Shown piece after piece: positions 16,668-24,937 of a stretch of DNA of 64,000 nt. This DNA is from Nocardioides sp. SLBN-35 (GTDB taxonomy: Bacteria > Actinomycetota > Actinomycetes > Propionibacteriales > Nocardioidaceae). The notes beneath the pieces were generated by a model. The model made no database searches and had not been told where the DNA came from. It worked only from the letters and a program-made list of their open reading frames with translations. A program made the translations under genes and the position numbers. Each line of letters starts with the position of its first letter. The first letter of the stretch is position 1. The stretch is taken from contig NZ_VFNU01000001.1 in NCBI RefSeq assembly GCF_006715725.1, positions 744,001-808,000 of the forward strand. Direction: 5' to 3'.

Positions 16668-17411
16668 TCAGACTCCGTAGCCGCCGTCGATGTCGAGCTT
16701 CTGCCCGGTGACGAACCCGGCCCGATCGCTGGCCAGGAACGCGACGGCCTCGGCGATGTCGACCGCCGTACCGAACCGGCGCAGGGGGATGTTGGTGCGC
16801 GCGACGTCGAGGGCGCGCTCGTCGAGGTCGCCGTTGGCGATCAAGCGCTCGGCCATGCCGTCGGTGAGCATGCCGGGGCCGACGCAGTTGACGCGAACGC
16901 CGAAGCGCCCCTCCTCGGCCGCCAGCCCGCGCGCGAGCGCCTCGACGGCCGCCTTGGGGGAGGACGAGAGGCCGTCGCGGATCGGGTATCGCACCGTGGC
17001 GGCCGTGGTGACCGCGGTCAACGTGCCCTGGGTCGCGCGCAGCGAGGGCAGCACGGCGTGGGCGAGGTTGAAGAACGCGACGACGTCCTGGTCGACCTGG
17101 TTCGCGAACTGCTCGGGCGTGACCTTCGACAGGTGGACCATCGGCACGTGTGGGCCGGCGGCGTGGACAACCGTGCGGACCTGCCCGTGCTCGGCCTCCA
17201 GCTCGCTGACCGCCTGGCCGACCGAGGCCGCGTCGCTGAGCTCGCACTGCCGCGTGCCGCGCACGCTGGTGCCGAGCTCGGCGACCAGGGCGTCGGGCGC
17301 CGTACGCCGGTGCAGGAGGAGCAGGTCGGCGCCGTCCTCGGCGAGGCGGCGGCAGATCGCCGCGCCGAGTCCGCCGGTCGCGCCGGTGACGAGGGTGGTT
17401 CCGTAGCTCAT
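16668..17411 (-). CDS. SDR-fold protein lacking the catalytic tyrosine
   Basis: This 247-residue Rossmann protein has TGATGGLG and the C-terminal IDGGYGV typical of SDRs, but the active site is altered. NNAG is replaced by HAAG. The YxxxK position reads S149-S-S-P-K153, so Tyr is Ser. The usual catalytic Ser position is Thr (TTAAT). The fold and cofactor site look intact. It starts four bases inside the thioesterase end and precedes a normal SDR, so it may be a non-redox partner, a reductase with different chemistry, or a scaffold subunit. The substitution is read directly; the consequence is inference. Confidence 0.82.
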   Translation of the reverse strand: MSYGTTLVTGATGGLGAAICRRLAEDGADLLLLHRRTAPDALVAELGTSVRGTRQCELSDAASVGQAVSELEAEHGQVRTVVHAAGPHVPMVHLSKVTPEQFANQVDQDVVAFFNLAHAVLPSLRATQGTLTAVTTAATVRYPIRDGLSSSPKAAVEALARGLAAEEGRFGVRVNCVGPGMLTDGMAERLIANGDLDERALDVARTNIPLRRFGTAVDIAEAVAFLASDRAGFVTGQKLDIDGGYGV

Positions 17412-17917
17412 GCGGTGGCCTCCGTGGGGGTCGGTTCGTTCGTCTGGTCCGTGGTGGTGAGGCGGGCGCCCTGCGCCCAGGCGTCGAGGTGCTGCCGCAG
17501 CAGGGGCGGGATCTCGACCGAGTCGATGCCGGGGGAGACGGCGACGATGCGGATCCGCGCTCGCGCCACGACCTCGTCGTCGGCCGTGCGCACCATCCGG
17601 TGCAACATCTCGAACGAGCGCCGCCCGACCGCCCCGAGCCTCAGCTCGATCCGGATCTCGTCGAAGAGTCCGACCGCGGCGAGGTAGTCACACGCGGTGT
17701 GCGCGGTGACCGTCCAGAACCCGTGCCGCTGCTTGAGCTCGTCCTGCCGCAGGTCGTTGAGCCAGAACCACTCGCTCTGCATCCGCTCCATCCACGGGAA
17801 CCATGCGGCGTAGTAGAGGATCCCGGCCGGATCGGTGTCGGCGTAGCTCAGTCGGAAGGTCGTCGAGTGGAGCGCCGGGCCCGGCCCGCCGTCCGCGACG
17901 CGTGCGTCGGTCGCCAT
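17408..17917 (-). CDS. acyl-CoA thioesterase (4HBT hotdog family)
   Basis: This 169-residue hotdog-fold protein probably hydrolyses an acyl-CoA. The family signature is clear: FRLSYADTDPAGILYYAAWFPWME, with the Asp used by 4-hydroxybenzoyl-CoA type thioesterases. It is the first gene of an operon with two SDRs (ATGA overlap). The start is distinctive: a CCTAGC-type operator ends seven bases before the ATG, and TAGGTT sits exactly six bases before it. No room remains for a ribosome site, so the mRNA is predicted to be leaderless and directly blocked by the repressor. It may salvage CoA from stalled intermediates. Confidence 0.88.
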   Translation of the reverse strand: MATDARVADGGPGPALHSTTFRLSYADTDPAGILYYAAWFPWMERMQSEWFWLNDLRQDELKQRHGFWTVTAHTACDYLAAVGLFDEIRIELRLGAVGRRSFEMLHRMVRTADDEVVARARIRIVAVSPGIDSVEIPPLLRQHLDAWAQGARLTTTDQTNEPTPTEATA

Positions 17918-17924
17918 GAAGACA

Positions 17925-17942
17925 ACCTAGCACTTGCTTGGT
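17925..17942. promoter_or_regulatory. KstR2-like operator overlapping a leaderless promoter
   Basis: ACCTAGCACTTGCTTGGT is a full match to the window's box. Read leftwards its end gives TAGGTT, a TANNNT -10 element six bases before the thioesterase ATG. Repressor binding would therefore cover the core promoter. Confidence 0.8.
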
Positions 17943-17967
17943 TTGAGAGATAGTGCTCTGAGCTCGC

Positions 17968-17987
17968 CGAGTAGCCGCTCCTACTCG
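17968..17987 (-). terminator. short hairpin after fadD3
   Basis: CGAGTAG-N6-CTACTCG is a perfect 7-base stem just beyond the fadD3 stop and before the thioesterase promoter. It lacks a T-tract; a weak terminator or transcript-end stabiliser. Confidence 0.45.
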
Positions 17988-18004
17988 ACGAACAGCAGCC
18001 CGGA

Positions 18005-19585
18005 TCAGCCCTGCCGCAGGTCCGTCTTGAGCACCTTGCCGCTGGCGTTGCGCGGCAGCGCCTCCTCGAGCACGACGTCGCGCGGGACCTTGAAGTTGGC
18101 GAGCCGCTCGCGCACCCAGGCGATGAGCTCGTCCGGGGTCGCGGAGGTCCCGGGCCGGAGTACGACGTGGGCCGCGCCGACAGCGCCCATCCGGTCGTCG
18201 GGGACGCCGATGACGGCGCTCTCCATGACGGCGGGGTGGGCGGCGAGGACGTTCTCGACCTCGGCGGGATAGACGTTGAAGCCGCCGACGATGAACATGT
18301 CCTTGATCCGGTCGGTGATCTTCAGGCAGCCGTGCTCGTCGAGACGACCGATGTCGCCGGTGTGGAACCAGCCGTCGGCGTCGATCGCGGAAGCGGTGGC
18401 CTCGGGGTCCTCGAAGTAGCCGAGCATCACGTTGGCGCCGCGCAGCCAGATCTCGCCGTCGCTGCCCACCGGGGCGTCGACGCCGTCGCCGCCGACGACG
18501 CGGACCTCGATGCCGGGGACTCCGGGGCCGGTCGTCTCGGCGATGTGGCGCGGGTCCTCGTTGCGGCGCGACACCGTGGCGACGACGCACTCGGTGAGCC
18601 CGTAGGCCTGGGCGACGGTGTCGAAGCCGAGGACGTCGAGCATCTGCTCGAAGAGGGTCTCGGGAACGGAGGTCGCGCCCGCGATGGCGAAGCGCAGCGA
18701 CGACAGGTCGAACTCGGTACGACGGTCGTGGTTGATGAGCGTGATGAAGATCGTCGGCGCGCCCGGGAGGACGGTGATCCTCTCGTCCTGGATGAGCTGC
18801 ATGAGCGCGACCGGGTCGAAGGTGAGGACCGGGTAGATGGTCGTTCCGGCGGTGAGCGAGGTGATCACGCCGGCCTTGTAGCCGAAGCCGTGGAAGAACG
18901 GGTTGACGATCGCGTAGCGGTCCTGCGGCGACAGCGACGCGCCGTCTGCCCACACGTCGGCGACGCCGATGGTCTGGGCGTGGGTGCTCATCACGCCCTT
19001 GGGGATGCCGGTGGTGCCGGAGGTGTAGAGGATGTCGCACACGGTCTCCGGGGTGACCTCGGCGGCGAGCTTCTCGACCTCCTCGACCGACACGCGCTCG
19101 CCGAGGGCGAGGAACTCGGTCCACGGCAGGGTGCCGGGACGACCGGCTGAGTTCATGTCGACGACGGTGCGCAGGTGCGGCAGGCCGGGTACGACGGGAC
19201 CGGGCTGGTCGGCCCCGGCGTCGCGCAGCATCGTGGAGTAGTCGGTGGTGAGGAAGCCGTCGCAGAGCACGAGCGCGACCGCCCGCGAGCGCTGGAGCAC
19301 GACCTGCGCCTCGTGGCCGCGGTAGCGCGTGTTGAGCGGGACGACGGAGGCGCCGATGTACTGCGCGGCCAGCAGGGCCACGATGAACTCGACCCGGTTC
19401 GGGGCCCAGATCGCGACCCGGTCACCGGGCTCCACGCCGACGGCGCGGTAGGACCTGGCGGCGGCGACGGCGAGGTCCTTGAGGCCCTCGTAGGTGACGG
19501 TGACGTCACCGTCGACGACGGCGGGGTGGCTGCCGTGGGTCGCGGCCCCCTGGGCCAGGAGAGCGGGAATGGTCCGTGCTGCCAT
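18005..19585 (-). CDS. fadD3: HIP-CoA ligase FadD3 (acyl-CoA synthetase)
   Basis: This 526-residue adenylate-forming ligase has P-loop YTSGTTGIPKGV, QAYGLTECV, HTGDIGRLD, TDRIKDMFIVGGFNVYP and the lysine motif PRNASGKVLKTDL. The stretch NPFFHGFGYKAG followed by LTFDPVALMQLIQDERITVLPG closely resembles mycobacterial FadD3. FadD3 attaches CoA to the propanoate of the steroid C/D-ring intermediate HIP. It is divergent from kstR2, with a KstR2-type box between them, a variation on the mycobacterial arrangement where both belong to the same regulon. The ATG has AGGAG nine bases upstream. Assigned by recalled similarity and context, not by alignment. Confidence 0.8.
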   Translation of the reverse strand: MAARTIPALLAQGAATHGSHPAVVDGDVTVTYEGLKDLAVAAARSYRAVGVEPGDRVAIWAPNRVEFIVALLAAQYIGASVVPLNTRYRGHEAQVVLQRSRAVALVLCDGFLTTDYSTMLRDAGADQPGPVVPGLPHLRTVVDMNSAGRPGTLPWTEFLALGERVSVEEVEKLAAEVTPETVCDILYTSGTTGIPKGVMSTHAQTIGVADVWADGASLSPQDRYAIVNPFFHGFGYKAGVITSLTAGTTIYPVLTFDPVALMQLIQDERITVLPGAPTIFITLINHDRRTEFDLSSLRFAIAGATSVPETLFEQMLDVLGFDTVAQAYGLTECVVATVSRRNEDPRHIAETTGPGVPGIEVRVVGGDGVDAPVGSDGEIWLRGANVMLGYFEDPEATASAIDADGWFHTGDIGRLDEHGCLKITDRIKDMFIVGGFNVYPAEVENVLAAHPAVMESAVIGVPDDRMGAVGAAHVVLRPGTSATPDELIAWVRERLANFKVPRDVVLEEALPRNASGKVLKTDLRQG

Positions 19586-19603
19586 CAGGCGAGACTCCTC
19601 GTG

Positions 19604-19617
19604 AACAAGTGCTTGTT
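19604..19617. promoter_or_regulatory. KstR2 operator between fadD3 and kstR2
   Basis: AACAAGTGCTTGTT matches the published KstR2 consensus AnCAAGnnCTTGnT exactly, with arms AACAAG/CTTGTT. It lies in the 104-base divergent gap. TACTGT just to its right and TACAGT leftwards are -10-like for the two directions. Confidence 0.85.
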
Positions 19618-19689
19618 AGGTACTGTAGTCCTGCCCGTCCCGGCCGGCCTGTGTGTCCGGCGGGAGGGACCGTGGGAAAGGATCAAGTC

Positions 19690-20322
19690 ATGGCGAGCAG
19701 CAACAACGAGGCTACGGCGCGCGGCGGCCGGCGGCGGAGCAACGGCGCGGGTTCGTCCCGGCGTGCCCAGCTCCTGGCGATCGCGGCGGAGATGTTCGCG
19801 ACGCGGGGCTACTCGCAGACGACGGTGCGCGACATCGCCGACGAGGCGGGCATCCTGTCGGGCAGCCTCTACCACCACTTCGACTCGAAGGAGGCCATGC
19901 TCACGGAGATCCTCCGCGAGTTCATGGGCAACCTGCTGGGCGAGATCCGCGACATCGCCGAGCGCGGGCAGACCCCGCGCGAGGCGCTCGACGGGCTGAT
20001 CTACAACTCCTTCGAGACCATCCACAAGGTGCCGTTCGCGGTCGCGCTCTACCAGAACGAGTCGGCGCTCCTGGCCACGACGCCCGAGTTCGCGTTCGTC
20101 CAGAAGGCCAGCCTCGACGTCGAGAAGGTCTGGCTGGGCGTGCTCAAGCAGGGGCAGGTCGAGGAGGACTTCCGCGCCGACCTCGACCCCGGTACGACCT
20201 ACCGCTTCATCCGCGACGCGATCTGGTCCACCGTGCGCTGGTACAACCCGCGCGGCCGGCTGCAGCACAAGGCGCTCGCCGACCAGTACCTCGAGATGCT
20301 CCACGGCGGACTGCTCGCCTGA
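19690..20322 (+). CDS. kstR2: TetR repressor KstR2
   Basis: This 210-residue TetR regulator has a DNA-binding domain at about residues 20-70 (LLAIAAEMFATRGYSQTTV, then DEAGILSGSLYHHFDSKEAM) and an effector domain ending YRFIRDAIWSTVRWYNP and LADQYLEMLHGG. These segments strongly resemble mycobacterial KstR2, which represses steroid C/D-ring genes until it binds HIP-CoA. The ATG at 19690 follows GGAAAGGA and is where homology begins; upstream in-frame starts lie in the promoter. It converges on ipdB. It is the best candidate to bind all CCTAGC-type boxes in the window and to repress itself. Confidence 0.88.
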   Translation: MASSNNEATARGGRRRSNGAGSSRRAQLLAIAAEMFATRGYSQTTVRDIADEAGILSGSLYHHFDSKEAMLTEILREFMGNLLGEIRDIAERGQTPREALDGLIYNSFETIHKVPFAVALYQNESALLATTPEFAFVQKASLDVEKVWLGVLKQGQVEEDFRADLDPGTTYRFIRDAIWSTVRWYNPRGRLQHKALADQYLEMLHGGLLA

Positions 20323-20340
20323 GCCGCATCGACGACGGGA

Positions 20341-20363
20341 GTACGACGCGCTCAGCGTCGTAC
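20341..20363. terminator. bidirectional hairpin between kstR2 and ipdB
   Basis: GTACGACGC-N5-GCGTCGTAC is a perfect 9-base stem. It includes the ipdB stop codon in its loop region and lies just after kstR2, so it can serve both convergent genes. Confidence 0.6.
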
Positions 20364-21131
20364 CTCCTTGTCGCGCAGCCCCTTCGGGTCGAGGACCGTG
20401 CGGATCAGCTCGAGCTCCTCGGCCGTGGGCAGGCGCGTGGTTCCGGCGGTGCTGGTGTCGATCGCGAAACCGGTGTTCTCGGCGACCTCCTCGGCGGTGA
20501 CGCCGGGGTGCAGCGAGCGCACCTTGAGCCGGCCGTCGTCGTCGTAGTCGAGGACGGCGAGGTCGGTGACGACGACGCCGAGGTCGTGGAAGCGCAGCGC
20601 CCTCCCCTCATGGGCGCGCGCCCGGTCGTTGCCGACGCCCGAGACGACGTCGACGGCCTCGACGAAGACCCGGGCGCTGTGCTTGCTGACCCAGTAGTCG
20701 GTGCGGTGGTTGACCGTGTTGCCGGGCGCGCCGCGTACGCCGATCAGCTGGCGGGTCGGCTTGCGCCAGTCGCCGATCGAGGAGATGTTCTGGTTGCCGT
20801 AGCGGTCGACCTGGCTGGCGCCCATCATGCTGTGCCGGCGGCCGGTCGCGAGGATCTCGAAGACCCGGCGGAACGGCGCCCAGGACTCGATGGTCCCGCC
20901 GGCGGACGCGTTGCGGCCCAGCGGCGGCGGCTCGCTCATCAAGAAGCAGTCGCCGTCGGTGAGGACCAGGTCGGGCTCGGAGGTGAGCTTCGCGAGCCGG
21001 GCGCTGATGGTCGGGACGATGCCGACGGCGTGGGCCAGGATCTCGCCGGAGCCGCGCCAGGCGTCGGCGCAGGCGACGACGCAGACCTCGGCGCGGGTGA
21101 CCTCGGTGGTGACGTCGGTGGTCGCGCTCAT
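20352..21131 (-). CDS. ipdB: COCHEA-CoA hydrolase beta subunit IpdB (CoA-transferase fold)
   Basis: This 259-residue class I CoA-transferase beta-type subunit contains VVACADAWRGSGEILAHAVG, PDLVLTDGDCFLM, MGASQVDRYGNQNIS and LHPGVTAEEVAENTGF. These match the IpdB branch rather than ordinary ScoB transferases. With IpdA it hydrolytically opens the last steroid ring (COCHEA-CoA) in mycobacteria and rhodococci. Its ATG overlaps the ipdA stop (ATGA), as expected for a 1:1 complex. It converges on kstR2 with a shared hairpin. Placement beside kstR2 and fadD3 supports the assignment. Confidence 0.85.
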   Translation of the reverse strand: MSATTDVTTEVTRAEVCVVACADAWRGSGEILAHAVGIVPTISARLAKLTSEPDLVLTDGDCFLMSEPPPLGRNASAGGTIESWAPFRRVFEILATGRRHSMMGASQVDRYGNQNISSIGDWRKPTRQLIGVRGAPGNTVNHRTDYWVSKHSARVFVEAVDVVSGVGNDRARAHEGRALRFHDLGVVVTDLAVLDYDDDGRLKVRSLHPGVTAEEVAENTGFAIDTSTAGTTRLPTAEELELIRTVLDPKGLRDKEVRR

Positions 21132-21946
21132 CGGGTGCTCTCCTCGAGGTAGGACTTCTCGAACGCGGCCCAGGCCTCGGGGTCGCGGGCGGCTTCGGCG
21201 TACTCCCGTTGGAAGGCCTCGTCGCGGCCGTAGTCGGGGTCGCAGCTGGTGAACCCGGCACCGCCCGGCGCCTCGACGACGCCCGAGACGAACATCCGGC
21301 TGACCAGCAGTGACTGCGGCGCGGCGGTCGCGGTCAGCTCCTCGGTGGGGACGATCCTCTCGACGCTCATGATGGTGCGGTCCGCTGCCATCGCGTAGAG
21401 GTCGTCGAAGTAGGGGTCCGGGCCGAGGTACTGGCCGTTGCCAGCCGCGTCCGCGCGGTTGAGGTGGATCAGCGCGAGGTCCATCCGGACGCCAGGGACG
21501 GCGACGTAGACCTCGTCGTCGTACGGCGACGCGACCGTCTTGAGCTCCGGGTTCATCGTCAGCACGTCGGAGGCGAGGCCGGCCCGGGTCGGCAGGAAGC
21601 TGAGCCGGCTGGCGCCGGCGCGAAGGGCGGCGACGAACATGCCCTCGTCGTACTCGGTCGTCTCGACGGTGCCGGCCTCGCGCGCGGCACGGAAGTGCGG
21701 GTCGAGCGGGATGCTGTCGAGCGAGACGAAGCCGTAGACCAGCCGCTTCACCTTGCCCGCGGCGCAGAGCAGGCCCACGTCAGGTCCGCCGAACGTGACG
21801 ACGGTCAGGTCGGTCACGTCGCTGCGCAGCAGCTCGCGGACCAGGGCCATCGGCTTGCGCCGCGACCCCCAGCCGCCGATGCCGATGGTCATGCCCGACC
21901 GGACGTGGCTCGCCACGTCGGTCAGCTGCATGGTCTTGTCCGCCAT
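21128..21946 (-). CDS. ipdA: COCHEA-CoA hydrolase alpha subunit IpdA (CoA-transferase fold)
   Basis: This 272-residue alpha subunit carries RSGMTIGIGGWGSRRKPMAL, TVVTFGGPDVGLLCAAGKVK, TTEYDEGMF, FLPTRAGL, DPYFDDLYAMAADRTIMSVE and VEAPGGAGFTSCDPDYGRDE. All of these are close to mycobacterial IpdA. Together with IpdB it forms the hydrolase that opens the remaining carbocycle of HIP. The ATG at 21946 has GGAGG four bases upstream; upstream in-frame codons run into the next operon and are not used. A full operator box ends 12 bases before the ATG. It is first in the ipdAB operon. Confidence 0.88.
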   Translation of the reverse strand: MADKTMQLTDVASHVRSGMTIGIGGWGSRRKPMALVRELLRSDVTDLTVVTFGGPDVGLLCAAGKVKRLVYGFVSLDSIPLDPHFRAAREAGTVETTEYDEGMFVAALRAGASRLSFLPTRAGLASDVLTMNPELKTVASPYDDEVYVAVPGVRMDLALIHLNRADAAGNGQYLGPDPYFDDLYAMAADRTIMSVERIVPTEELTATAAPQSLLVSRMFVSGVVEAPGGAGFTSCDPDYGRDEAFQREYAEAARDPEAWAAFEKSYLEESTR

Positions 21947-21957
21947 CAGTCCTCCAT

Positions 21958-21975
21958 ACCTAGCGCTTGCTTGGT
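21958..21975. promoter_or_regulatory. KstR2-like operator, ipdAB promoter
   Basis: ACCTAGCGCTTGCTTGGT is the full box; its inverse contains ACCAAGCGCTTGCT, an exact AnCAAGnnCTTGnT match. It lies at -12 to -29 relative to the ipdA ATG, and TAGGTA at its edge is -10-like. Confidence 0.85.
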
Positions 21976-22053
21976 GGCGACTGTACCTCGGGGAGCGCGG
22001 CAGTGCCACTGGAGGGGACAGGCCTTGCGGGTGAGGCGGCGCGGTGGTTGCAT

Positions 22054-22071
22054 CGCAAGCAAACGCTTGGT
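22054..22071. promoter_or_regulatory. KstR2-like operator, SDR-AKR promoter
   Basis: CGCAAGCAAACGCTTGGT has the right half perfect and AGC in the left half. It lies 19 bases before the SDR start and 79 bases from the ipdAB box, so the two divergent operons each have their own site. Confidence 0.7.
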
Positions 22072-22090
22072 CGATACGAGAGGTGGAGGA

Positions 22091-22813
22091 ATGACGGGAC
22101 ATGTGGTCGTGACCGGTGGGGCGAGCGGGATCGGCGCGGCCGTCGTCGACCGGCTCCGCGAGCGCAGCCACGCCGTGACCGTCTGGGACCTCGCGACCCC
22201 GTCCCGTCAGGACGTCGGCCATCACGAGCTCGACGTGACCGACGCGGACGCCGTGACCGCCGCCCTGCGGGCCGCCGAGGCTGACCGAGGAGTGGTCCGC
22301 CACCTGGTGGCCAGCCACGGCATCAGGGGCGCATTCGTGCCGGCCCTGGAGCTCGACCTCGCCGGCGTCCGACGGATGCTGGACGTCCACGTCGTCGGCA
22401 CCCTCGTGACCGCGACCGCGCTGACCCGCCGCCTGGTGGAGCTCGATGCGACGCAGGGCGGGTCCGTGGTGACGCTGTCGTCGACGACCGCCTATCGGGG
22501 TTGGGCGAACCAGTCCGACTACGGTGTCGCGAAGGCCGCGGTGCGCCAGCTCACCGAGAACCTCGCGATCGAGTGGGCGGGGCTGGGGATCAGGGTCAAC
22601 TCGGTCGCACCGGGGCACACGCTCACCCCGATGGTGCAGGACATGATCGACCACGGCTACGACGTGGGCCCGGTCGAGGCCCGCACGCCGCTCGGCCGCC
22701 TCTGCACGCCGGCGGAGATGGCTGCCGAGATCGTCCACCTGCTCCTCGACGCAACGCACACCACCGGGGTGTGCCTGCCGGTCGACGGCGGCTGGACGGC
22801 GGTCGGCAAGTGA
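22091..22813 (+). CDS. SDR family oxidoreductase
   Basis: This 240-residue SDR has TGGASGIG, Asp in TVWDLATP (NAD preference likely), an ASHG variant of NNAG, the catalytic Ser in TLSSTTAY, DYGVAKAAV for YxxxK and a C-terminal VDGGW. The ATG follows GGTGGAGGA. Its stop overlaps the aldo/keto reductase start (GTGA). It is divergent from ipdAB with its own operator, so it is placed in the C/D-ring regulon, where mycobacteria also encode SDRs of partly known role. The exact hydroxy-intermediate is not assignable. Confidence 0.88.
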   Translation: MTGHVVVTGGASGIGAAVVDRLRERSHAVTVWDLATPSRQDVGHHELDVTDADAVTAALRAAEADRGVVRHLVASHGIRGAFVPALELDLAGVRRMLDVHVVGTLVTATALTRRLVELDATQGGSVVTLSSTTAYRGWANQSDYGVAKAAVRQLTENLAIEWAGLGIRVNSVAPGHTLTPMVQDMIDHGYDVGPVEARTPLGRLCTPAEMAAEIVHLLLDATHTTGVCLPVDGGWTAVGK

Positions 22814-23697
22814 GCCTTCCGAAGCGACGCCTCGGCGACCTCGAGATCTCCGCGATCGGGTTCGGCTCGATGACTCTCACCCAGACCCCGGAGAGCGATG
22901 TCGAGCGCGGGACTCGTGCCGTCCATGCCGCGCTCGACGCGGGCATCACCTTCTTCGACACCGCCGACGTCTACGGACCGACCGGCTTCGACACCGTCGG
23001 CGGCTACGGCGTCAACGAGCGTGCGCTGGTCGCGGCGCTGCGATCGTGGGACGGTCCGCTGGACGACGTGGTGATCGCCACCAAGGGCGGACACACTCGC
23101 GACGGCCTGACCTGGTGGATCGACGGTGGTCGCGATCACCTGCGCGCCGCGGCGCTGGCGTCCCGGGAGCGGCTGGGCCTCGACGTCATCCCGCTCTACC
23201 AGCACCACCGGCCGGACCCGCGGCGGCCGTACCGTGAGTCGATGGAGGCACTGCGGAGCCTGGTCGACGACCGGATCGTCGCCCGGATCGGGCTCTCGAA
23301 CGTCGATGGTGACCAGATCCGGCTGGCGGTCGAGGTGATCGGGGACGCCCTCGTGTCGGTGCAGAACGAGTACTCGCCGCTCGCGCGGGGGAGCGAGCCG
23401 GTCATCGACCTGTGCGCCGAGCTCGGCCTCACCTTCCTTTCCTGGGGCCCGTTCGGCGGCATGCAGGAGGCGAAGTCCCTCGGCTCCTCGTTCGCTCCGT
23501 TCGCCGAGGTCGCCGAGGCGCGCGGGGTGAGCCCCCAACAGGTCGCCCTGGCCTGGCAGCTCGCCCGTTCGCCGTGGATCGTGCCGATCCCGGGGGCGAG
23601 CAGACCGGAGTCGGTGCGCGACTCGGTGCAGGCGGCCACGCTCGTCCTCACCGAGGACGAGCTGGCCCACCTCGCGGGCGGACGCGGTCAGTCGTGA
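22810..23697 (+). CDS. aldo/keto reductase
   Basis: This 295-residue TIM-barrel NADPH-dependent oxidoreductase shows the catalytic tetrad: Asp and Tyr in FFDTADVYG, Lys in IATKGG, and His in PLYQHH. WQLARSPWIVPIPGASRPE forms the cofactor phosphate site. It starts with GTG overlapping the SDR stop by four bases, so SDR and AKR are made together. Its end overlaps the convergent VOC gene by ten bases. AKRs reduce carbonyls on sugars, quinones or steroids; a keto intermediate of the ring pathway is likely here (inference). Confidence 0.9.
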   Translation: MSLPKRRLGDLEISAIGFGSMTLTQTPESDVERGTRAVHAALDAGITFFDTADVYGPTGFDTVGGYGVNERALVAALRSWDGPLDDVVIATKGGHTRDGLTWWIDGGRDHLRAAALASRERLGLDVIPLYQHHRPDPRRPYRESMEALRSLVDDRIVARIGLSNVDGDQIRLAVEVIGDALVSVQNEYSPLARGSEPVIDLCAELGLTFLSWGPFGGMQEAKSLGSSFAPFAEVAEARGVSPQQVALAWQLARSPWIVPIPGASRPESVRDSVQAATLVLTEDELAHLAGGRGQS

Positions 23698-24131
23698 GCC
23701 GGCGGCTCGACCAGCTCCACGCGGACCCGGTCCGGGTCGAGCACATAGACCACGCGGCACCCGGCCATCGGCTCGCTGGCCACGATCGGGTCCGACAGCG
23801 CAGTGGTCCCCGCGGCACGGAGACGATCGAGTGTGCCGTCCAGGTCGGTCACGGTGATCGCGACGTGCGCGGCGCCCACGTGGCCGTTGTCCGGGTCGAG
23901 CACGACGTCCGACCCGCCGTCGTACTGCAGCAGCTCGACGACGGTCGTGCCCTCCTGGGCGCGGACGAACGCCTGGCGCACGACCACGCCCGGGTAGCCC
24001 GTGACCGCGTCGATGCGCGGGCCACGCCGCTCGTAGGGACCGAGGCGCTCGCCGCCGAGCAGGTCCTCGTAGAACGCGAGGGAGCGCGCCATGTCGCTGA
24101 CCGTGATGCCCACGTGATGGATCGTCGTCAT
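23688..24131 (-). CDS. VOC family protein (glyoxalase/methylmalonyl-CoA epimerase-like)
   Basis: This 147-residue protein has two beta-alpha-beta-beta-beta modules: HHVGITVSDMARSLAFYEDLLG, then HVAITVTDLDGTLDRLRAAG. Candidate metal ligands are His near the N-terminus, Glu in TVVELLQY, His in AAHVAITV and Glu in RVELVEPP. Family members are isomerases, lyases or ring-cleaving dioxygenases; this short form best fits an epimerase or lactoylglutathione-lyase-like enzyme. The ATG lies six bases after TAGGTT, part of the adjacent operator, so the message is predicted to be leaderless and repressor-controlled. Confidence 0.85.
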   Translation of the reverse strand: MTTIHHVGITVSDMARSLAFYEDLLGGERLGPYERRGPRIDAVTGYPGVVVRQAFVRAQEGTTVVELLQYDGGSDVVLDPDNGHVGAAHVAITVTDLDGTLDRLRAAGTTALSDPIVASEPMAGCRVVYVLDPDRVRVELVEPPAHD

Positions 24132-24138
24132 GAACGAA

Positions 24139-24156
24139 ACCTAGCAAGCGCTTGGT
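24139..24156. promoter_or_regulatory. KstR2-like operator, VOC / SDR divergent promoter
   Basis: ACCTAGCAAGCGCTTGGT is a full box and contains AGCAAGCGCTTGGT, an exact match to AnCAAGnnCTTGnT. One site can control the leaderless VOC gene to the left and the SDR-CA-thioesterase operon to the right. Confidence 0.85.
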
Positions 24157-24182
24157 TTATGTGAAACCCTGAGGAGATGAAC

Positions 24183-24935
24183 ATGTCGGACACCGCACCC
24201 CACCCGCTCGTCGACCTGACCGACAAGGTCGTCGTCGTGACCGGTGCCAGTCGCGGCCTCGGCGCCGCCCACGCGCGCACCCTCGCGCAGGCCGGCGCCA
24301 CCGTCGTCGTGACCGACCTCGCCGCGGAGGGCGTCGCCGAGGTGGCGGCCGAGCTGGGGGAGGGGCACGCTTCGGCCGCCCTCGATGTGACCTCGCCGCA
24401 GGCGTGGGCCGAGCTCGCCGCGTTCGTCCTCGAGAGGTACGGCCGCGTCGACGGCCTGGTCAACAACGCCGGCCGGTGCGAGTACGCGCACTTCCTCGAG
24501 ACGTCGCCGGAGATGTTCGAGGGGCACTTCCAGGTCAACGTGATGGGCGCCGTCCACGGCATGCAGGCGTTCGCGCCGCACATGCGCCCGGGTAGCGCGA
24601 TCGTCAACATCGCCTCGGTGGCCGGCCTGGCGGCCTGGCCGGGGAGCAGTGCGTACGGCGCCTCGAAGTTCGCGCTGCGCGGCGTGAGCCGGGCTGCTGC
24701 GATCGACCTCGGCGGCGAGCGCGGGATCCGCGTCAACTGCGTACTGCCCGGCGCCGCTGACACCGCGATGCTCTCGGAGGCCTCGCGCCAGGGCGGCGGT
24801 GTGGTTGCGAACCTGCCGGTCCCGCGGGCAGCGCAGCCCCACGAGGTCAGCGCGATGGTGACCTTCCTGCTCAGCGACGCGGCGAGCTACTGCACCGGCC
24901 AGGACTTCGTGGTCGACGGCGGGATGAAGGCCTGA
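24183..24935 (+). CDS. SDR family oxidoreductase
   Basis: This 250-residue classical SDR has TGASRGLG, VVTDLAAEG, NNAGRCEY, the catalytic Ser in NIASVAG, AYGASKFAL for YxxxK and C-terminal VDGGMKA. Start choice: GAGGAG occupies the six bases directly before an ATG at 24177, which leaves no spacing. The ATG at 24183 has six bases and is preferred. It is first in an operon with a hexapeptide-repeat protein (2-base gap) and a thioesterase. With an operator upstream, it is likely another dehydrogenase of the ring pathway. Confidence 0.88.
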   Translation: MSDTAPHPLVDLTDKVVVVTGASRGLGAAHARTLAQAGATVVVTDLAAEGVAEVAAELGEGHASAALDVTSPQAWAELAAFVLERYGRVDGLVNNAGRCEYAHFLETSPEMFEGHFQVNVMGAVHGMQAFAPHMRPGSAIVNIASVAGLAAWPGSSAYGASKFALRGVSRAAAIDLGGERGIRVNCVLPGAADTAMLSEASRQGGGVVANLPVPRAAQPHEVSAMVTFLLSDAASYCTGQDFVVDGGMKA

Positions 24936-24937
24936 CC

